Source: Arthrobacter sp. Bi26
Lineage (GTDB): Bacteria > Actinomycetota > Actinomycetes > Actinomycetales > Micrococcaceae
Direction: 5' to 3'
Assembly: GCF_918697925.1 (NCBI RefSeq)
Contig: NZ_CAKKMF010000001.1
Coordinates: 1 to 64,000 of the forward strand
Length of the DNA stretch: 64,000 nt
Shown: positions 60,147-64,000 of the stretch, one piece after another
Numbering within the stretch: position 1 is the stretch's first letter
Layout of the letters: every line of letters starts with the position of its first letter
Program-made: the position numbers and the translations under genes
Notes under the pieces: generated by a model
The model's database searches: none
Seen by the model: the letters and a program-made list of their open reading frames with translations, nothing else
What the model was told of the DNA's origin: nothing

Positions 60147-60728
60147 TTAGAGCAAGTGGCGGTGCGCATAGAGGTCGCGGAGCAGGGCGACCTCGGCTAA
60201 GTGGTGGATCATCTCGCGGTTGATGTGCAGGACCAGTGCCGCCATGGGGGCCTCGGCGAACGGACCTTCGGACGGACCGCAGGCTGCCCCCAAACCGGCC
60301 TCGTTGAGGCTCTTCACGCCCTGGATCCACCGGGCGTAATACTCGTCTACTTGGGCCAGTGCCAAGGCCGCCGTGCCTGGGTAGGCGAAATTCTGGTAAT
60401 CCACGGCAGGACCGCCAAAGTGTGATGCTGTGCGCGCGCCCAGCACGCCGACCAGAATGTGGCACAGGCGCCAGGCAATGGTCGTCACCGGAGCAGGAAC
60501 GGGCTCCGGGTAGCTGAAATCAATGGTGAAATCACCCGTACCCGGCGCGGTCGGGGGCGTTGATGCGTCCTTGCGCCGGACACTCCAGCCCGGAACCGGC
60601 TCCCAAAAATACTCGTCGTCAGTCAACCCGTCCAGCCTCGGGCGGGCCTGATTGGCAAAATGCCAGTCCAGTTGATCCACTAGCTCGTGGTTCCAGTTAA
60701 CATCCGGCACGATGTTCCTCCTCGGCAT
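60147..60728 (-). CDS. DinB-like superfamily protein
   Basis: 193 residues. Four-helix DinB pattern with WNHELVDQLDWHFANQARPRL at the N-terminus, WRLCHILVGVLGARTASHFG in the middle and LHINREMIHHLAEVALLRDL near the end, giving the His-rich metal site. Related proteins are metal-dependent thiol-transfer enzymes or of unknown role. The start is ATG 60728 (MPRRNIV). No operon partner is obvious; mscL is upstream on the same strand, 68 nt away. Confidence 0.8.
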   Translation of the reverse strand: MPRRNIVPDVNWNHELVDQLDWHFANQARPRLDGLTDDEYFWEPVPGWSVRRKDASTPPTAPGTGDFTIDFSYPEPVPAPVTTIAWRLCHILVGVLGARTASHFGGPAVDYQNFAYPGTAALALAQVDEYYARWIQGVKSLNEAGLGAACGPSEGPFAEAPMAALVLHINREMIHHLAEVALLRDLYAHRHLL

Positions 60729-60796
60729 CCAGGCCCGAGCGGCGGGGGTGTCTACATCAAAGTACTCCGGACCTCCCGCCCGCCATAGGGCGAGTC

Positions 60797-61294
60797 CTAA
60801 GCCTGACGGCGGGCTGCGACGCCGGCAGGGACGGCCGACGTGTTCCCGTCCGGGTGCTCCCCGGCCCCGGTGCGGCCGCCGTCGGATTCCGGACCGGCCA
60901 ACGTGGCCAGCAAGTCGCGGATCTCGGCCAGCAGCGCAGTGTCGGCCGGGATCGGTTCTTCCTCGGGCTCGGCGGCGCTGAGTCGGTTCTTGACCATCCG
61001 GTTGATCCGGTTCATCGGGGCCACGAAGATGAAGTACACCACCGCGGCAGTGATGAGGAAGGTCAGGAAGGCGGTCACCACGGCGCCGATGTTCACGAAG
61101 GTCTTGTCGTTGCCCGGCCAAACGTGGAAGCCCAGACCCTGGGTCTCGACGCCGCCGGCGGCAGCGAGGATCGGGTTGACGATGTTGGAAGTGAAGGCGC
61201 TGACCAGGGCGGTGAAGGCCGTGCCGACCACGACGGCGATGGACAGTTCGATCACGTTGCCGCGCAGGATGAAATCCTTGAATCCTTTGAGCAT
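60797..61294 (-). CDS. mscL: Large-conductance mechanosensitive channel
   Basis: 165 residues. N-terminus MLKGFKDFILRGNVIELSIAVVVGTAF is the MscL start and first helix; the second helix is VVTAFLTFLITAAVVYFIFV, followed by NRINRM. The long C-terminal tail is Glu/Pro/Ala-rich. It opens under hypo-osmotic shock to release solutes. ATG 61294 follows AGG at good spacing; an upstream in-frame start is not needed. Divergent from the FUSC gene across a 257-nt gap in which I see no other gene. Confidence 0.93.
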   Translation of the reverse strand: MLKGFKDFILRGNVIELSIAVVVGTAFTALVSAFTSNIVNPILAAAGGVETQGLGFHVWPGNDKTFVNIGAVVTAFLTFLITAAVVYFIFVAPMNRINRMVKNRLSAAEPEEEPIPADTALLAEIRDLLATLAGPESDGGRTGAGEHPDGNTSAVPAGVAARRQA

Positions 61295-61551
61295 GGGGAA
61301 CCTCCGGTGTGCGTTGCTGGCTTGATTCAACCGATAGACGCTACCACTTCGCTGGGTGCCCGGCAGATCCCGATCAACGGATTCCGATGCCGCCGCCGTA
61401 CCGTTCCGGCGTAAACTCCGTGGTGGATGCCAACGCCGCCGTCGTAATACTCCGACTGCAACGAGAGGCGCCCGACCCGTGAGAGCCTGCCCATGAAGAA
61501 CACGCCCATGAAAGCATTTCGCTGTGCGCCTGAGGCTGTAAGGCTTGCGCT

Positions 61552-62634
61552 GTGAAGCTGTTCTCCGAGATGTTCACCATCGCTCCGGCCAACAAGGACC
61601 ACCAGGTCGCCCTCCGCTGCGCCGTGGGGGTCTTTGTTCCGCTGATCACGCTGGTGCTGCTTGACCGCCTGGATCTGGCAATCTTCGCTTCCTTCGGCGC
61701 CTTCACCGGGATTTACGGCCGGAATGAGCCGCATGCCAGGCGGCTGACTCTTCAGGTGCGGGGCGGTGGGCTGATGCTCCTGGTGATGTTCCTGGCCGCC
61801 CTCACAGCGCGTGTGGACGCTCTTGCCGGGCTTTCCGCGGCAGGCACCGCCTGGGTCCTGGTCGGGACTACCACGGTGATCGCCTGGGGCTGCTCCCTGG
61901 TTGTCGCGTGGTGGCGCCTGCGTCCCGCGGGTTCGCTGTTCCATATCTTTGCGTTCGCGGCCATCGCGTCGATCCCCAACCAGCCGCCGCTGTGGCAGTG
62001 CATGCTCGTGGCGGTACTCACGGTCGCTTTCTCCCTGCTGCTCGGCCAGTCCTCGCGGGTGGCGCGGAGCCACCGGACCCCGTGGGTGAATCCGAGGCCT
62101 GCGGCCCTTACACCGCAGGAGAAACGCGTCGCCTGGCACGAAAGCGTGGGCTACCTCGTGGCGGCAGGCGTGGCGGGAACGCTGGGTACCCTGGCCGGGG
62201 AATGGCTTGGAATTGGCCACAATTACTGGGCGATGGTGGCCGCCGTCGTTCCGCTCGTGGGCCATACCACCCGGCACCGCGTGAGCCGTGGCCTGCAACG
62301 GATCGCGGGCACTGCCTTGGGGTTGGTGCTGCTCGCCGGAATCCTGCTCCTGCAGCCGACGCCCTGGCAGACGGTGCTGGTGATTGCCGCGTGCCAGTTC
62401 GGCGCCGAGATGTTCATCGCGCGGCAGTACATGTTGGCGCAGGTTTTCGTCACGCCGCTGGCGCTGATCTCCACGCTTCTCGTGGCACCCGTGCCGCCCG
62501 GCATCCTGCTCCGCGACAGAATCGTGGAGACCGTCATCGGTGCCGCCGTCGGCATCGCCGTCGTGCTGGCGCCCGGCGCGTGGCGCGGCCTCAGGGGCCG
62601 CCGCGGGGCGAGGACCCCCGGGCGCGTCTCCTAG
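61552..62634 (+). CDS. FUSC-family membrane protein
   Basis: 360 residues with two blocks of membrane helices. ALRCAVGVFVPLITLVLLDR, later FGAFTGIYGRNEPHARRL, are typical of the FUSC (fusaric-acid/aromatic acid efflux-like) family. It may export aromatic or weak acids, or act in envelope stress. The start is GTG 61552. It is convergent with the AAHS symporter; the two stop codons share the CTAG at 62631-62634. Confidence 0.8.
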   Translation: MKLFSEMFTIAPANKDHQVALRCAVGVFVPLITLVLLDRLDLAIFASFGAFTGIYGRNEPHARRLTLQVRGGGLMLLVMFLAALTARVDALAGLSAAGTAWVLVGTTTVIAWGCSLVVAWWRLRPAGSLFHIFAFAAIASIPNQPPLWQCMLVAVLTVAFSLLLGQSSRVARSHRTPWVNPRPAALTPQEKRVAWHESVGYLVAAGVAGTLGTLAGEWLGIGHNYWAMVAAVVPLVGHTTRHRVSRGLQRIAGTALGLVLLAGILLLQPTPWQTVLVIAACQFGAEMFIARQYMLAQVFVTPLALISTLLVAPVPPGILLRDRIVETVIGAAVGIAVVLAPGAWRGLRGRRGARTPGRVS

Positions 62635-63935
62635 GAGTGCCCGACGCCGGCGCCGGTGCGGGACACTGCCGGCACGGTCTGCGGGACGAAGGCGAGGGCG
62701 AGGACCGCCAGGAGTGCGGCGGCGGCGAAAACGTAGAAGCCCCACGGGTAGGCGATGCCGGCGGCGACCAGCGCGCCGGTGACGGCGGGGCCCAAAATGG
62801 CTCCCAGCCTGCCCACGCCGGCGGCGAAGCCCAGCGCGGTGCCGCGGAGCCGGACCGGGAAGAGCTGGCTGACCCAGGCATAGACCAGGACCTGGGAGCT
62901 GAAGACGAACACGCCGGTGACAAAGACGGCGGCATAGAGCACCACTTCATTCTGGATCTGGATGCTGAGCGCGGCGAGGAACACGGCGGAGAGGCCAAAC
63001 CAGAGCAGGACGATCCTCTTGGTGCCGTGCCGGTCCGCGAGGACCCCGGCGATCAGGAGGCCCACCACAGCGCCCACGTTCAGGACCAGGAGCAGGGCGA
63101 GGCCGGCGTTCAGGCTGTAGCCGGCGGAGGCCATGAGCTGCGGCAGCCAGGTGTTCAGGCCGTAGACCAGCAGCAGCCCCATGAAGGACGCCACGGCCAC
63201 GCCGGCGGCGATCATCGGGTAGGGCTTGCGGCCAAGGTCCCGGAAGCTGGCGCGTTCCTCCGCCGGGGCGGCCACAGCGCTGTCCGGGGTGAGCGCCGGG
63301 TTGACGGCCGGGGACGTGGCGGCCGGGGACTTTGCGGCTGCGGGGATGTGGTGGACCGGCGGCAGTGTCTCCGGAAGCTTGAACCACAGGAAGGGGACCA
63401 GGGCAAAGCCTGCCAGGCCACCCACCACGAACATGGTCCGCCAGCTTGGAATGACCATGATGGCCAGGAACGCCGTGGCCACGGCGCCGACGTGATATCC
63501 CGTCATGGTCCGGGTGGTGGACTTTCCAGCCGTCCCGGCAGGCGCGTAGTCGTTCATGTAGGCCAGTGCGGCGGGCAGGCAGGCGCCCAGGCCAAGGCCG
63601 GCGAGCAGCCGGAACGCGCTGAACCATGCCACGTTCGGTGCGAAGACGACCGCAATCGTAAAGATGGAAAACCACGTCACGCAGGCCACCAGCAGGTTTC
63701 GCCGGCCGAGGCGGTCCGAGAGCGGCGCGATGAAGAGCGCGCCGAGCCCCACGCCCACCAGGGAGATGGTCGCCGCGAACGTCGCCCCGACTGCGTCGAA
63801 GCCAAGTTCCTGCGACTTAATCAGGGTCGGGATGACCGTGCCAAGCACCACCAGATCAAAGCCGTCCAGCACCATGGCCAGCCAGCAGAGCCACACGGGC
63901 CACCGTGATTTGTTTCCCAATGACGACATTGACAT
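62631..63935 (-). CDS. Aromatic acid:proton symporter (AAHS family)
   Basis: 434 residues, 12 helices. The AAHS signature DGFDLVVLGTVIPTLIK is in helix 1 and APLSDRLGRRNLLV in the loop after helix 2. A Pro/Ala-rich central loop (~195-225) separates the halves. Such carriers import benzoate, 4-hydroxybenzoate or protocatechuate, which would feed the pca operon 6 kb away, though the exact substrate is not shown. ATG 63935 has GAGG upstream; ATG 63929 is an alternative. The last 65 bases of the window are its promoter side. Confidence 0.87.
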   Translation of the reverse strand: MSMSSLGNKSRWPVWLCWLAMVLDGFDLVVLGTVIPTLIKSQELGFDAVGATFAATISLVGVGLGALFIAPLSDRLGRRNLLVACVTWFSIFTIAVVFAPNVAWFSAFRLLAGLGLGACLPAALAYMNDYAPAGTAGKSTTRTMTGYHVGAVATAFLAIMVIPSWRTMFVVGGLAGFALVPFLWFKLPETLPPVHHIPAAAKSPAATSPAVNPALTPDSAVAAPAEERASFRDLGRKPYPMIAAGVAVASFMGLLLVYGLNTWLPQLMASAGYSLNAGLALLLVLNVGAVVGLLIAGVLADRHGTKRIVLLWFGLSAVFLAALSIQIQNEVVLYAAVFVTGVFVFSSQVLVYAWVSQLFPVRLRGTALGFAAGVGRLGAILGPAVTGALVAAGIAYPWGFYVFAAAALLAVLALAFVPQTVPAVSRTGAGVGHS

Positions 63936-64000
63936 TGCTACCTCAGCGCTAGTATTTACGTGATTCCGCGTGCCCGGCGGTGTAGGTCGGACTCTTCCTA

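Noticed and set aside
61493..61555. 20-codon ORF overlapping the FUSC start (GTGA)
   Set aside because: It lacks a convincing Shine-Dalgarno sequence, unlike the leader ORF at 1929; probably chance.

Overview
The window is high-GC actinobacterial DNA, most likely from the Micrococcaceae (Arthrobacter or Pseudarthrobacter type). The evidence is the GC-rich codon usage, the gene order rpsF-ssb-rpsR-rplI followed by dnaB, an S18 protein without cysteines, a CsoR-type copper operon and a long protocatechuate operon governed by IclR regulators. It looks chromosomal. I see no integrase, transposase, plasmid gene, rRNA, tRNA or CRISPR array. Taxonomy is inferred from gene content only.

Left part (1-15.7 kb). 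A truncated PucR-type regulator and a LysR regulator precede a catabolic unit: an MHS-family symporter, an M20-family N-carbamoyl-amino-acid/allantoate-type hydrolase and an amidase-signature hydrolase. The LysR-transporter gap holds an inverted repeat, a perfect TGTGA-N6-TCACA site and a 49-codon leader ORF that overlaps the transporter start. Next come an ABC-F ATPase, a DeoR regulator with an MFS transporter, a PAP2-diacylglycerol kinase fusion, a two-gene ABC exporter and a NarL-type two-component pair.

Middle (15.7-45.8 kb). An amino acid permease is followed by two 131-nt palindrome-rich units exactly 200 nt apart, then a predicted Tat-exported lipoprotein with an intradiol dioxygenase fold and an M18 aminopeptidase. 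The ribosomal/ssb block has two perfect RNA hairpins in its leaders and a strong terminator. Between it and dnaB lie a flavin reductase, a zinc-ribbon protein, two small membrane proteins sharing a 35-residue repeat, and a 730-nt region with perfect DnaA boxes and a degenerate 15-16-nt tandem repeat. After dnaB come a double-hotdog thioesterase, DoxX, MATE, small membrane proteins, a CGNR-finger regulator, an EamA exporter, the csoR-copZ-copA copper operon, a universal stress protein, an Asp-box propeller with a MoaD-like protein, a GH13 glucosidase/LLM oxidoreductase pair and a LigC-type DNA ligase.

Right part (44.5-64 kb). A divergent MHS transporter and IclR regulator precede a compact operon for shikimate/quinate catabolism through protocatechuate and the beta-ketoadipate pathway: dehydrogenase, 3-dehydroshikimate dehydratase fused to an HPPD-like domain, pcaH, G, B, D, C, F, I, J and then a second IclR gene. 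The genes mostly overlap or abut, so the products would carry shikimate to succinyl-CoA and acetyl-CoA. No 3-dehydroquinate dehydratase is present here. The window closes with a lipid kinase, a membrane ACT protein, a DinB-like protein, MscL, a FUSC protein and an aromatic-acid:proton symporter that may feed the same pathway.
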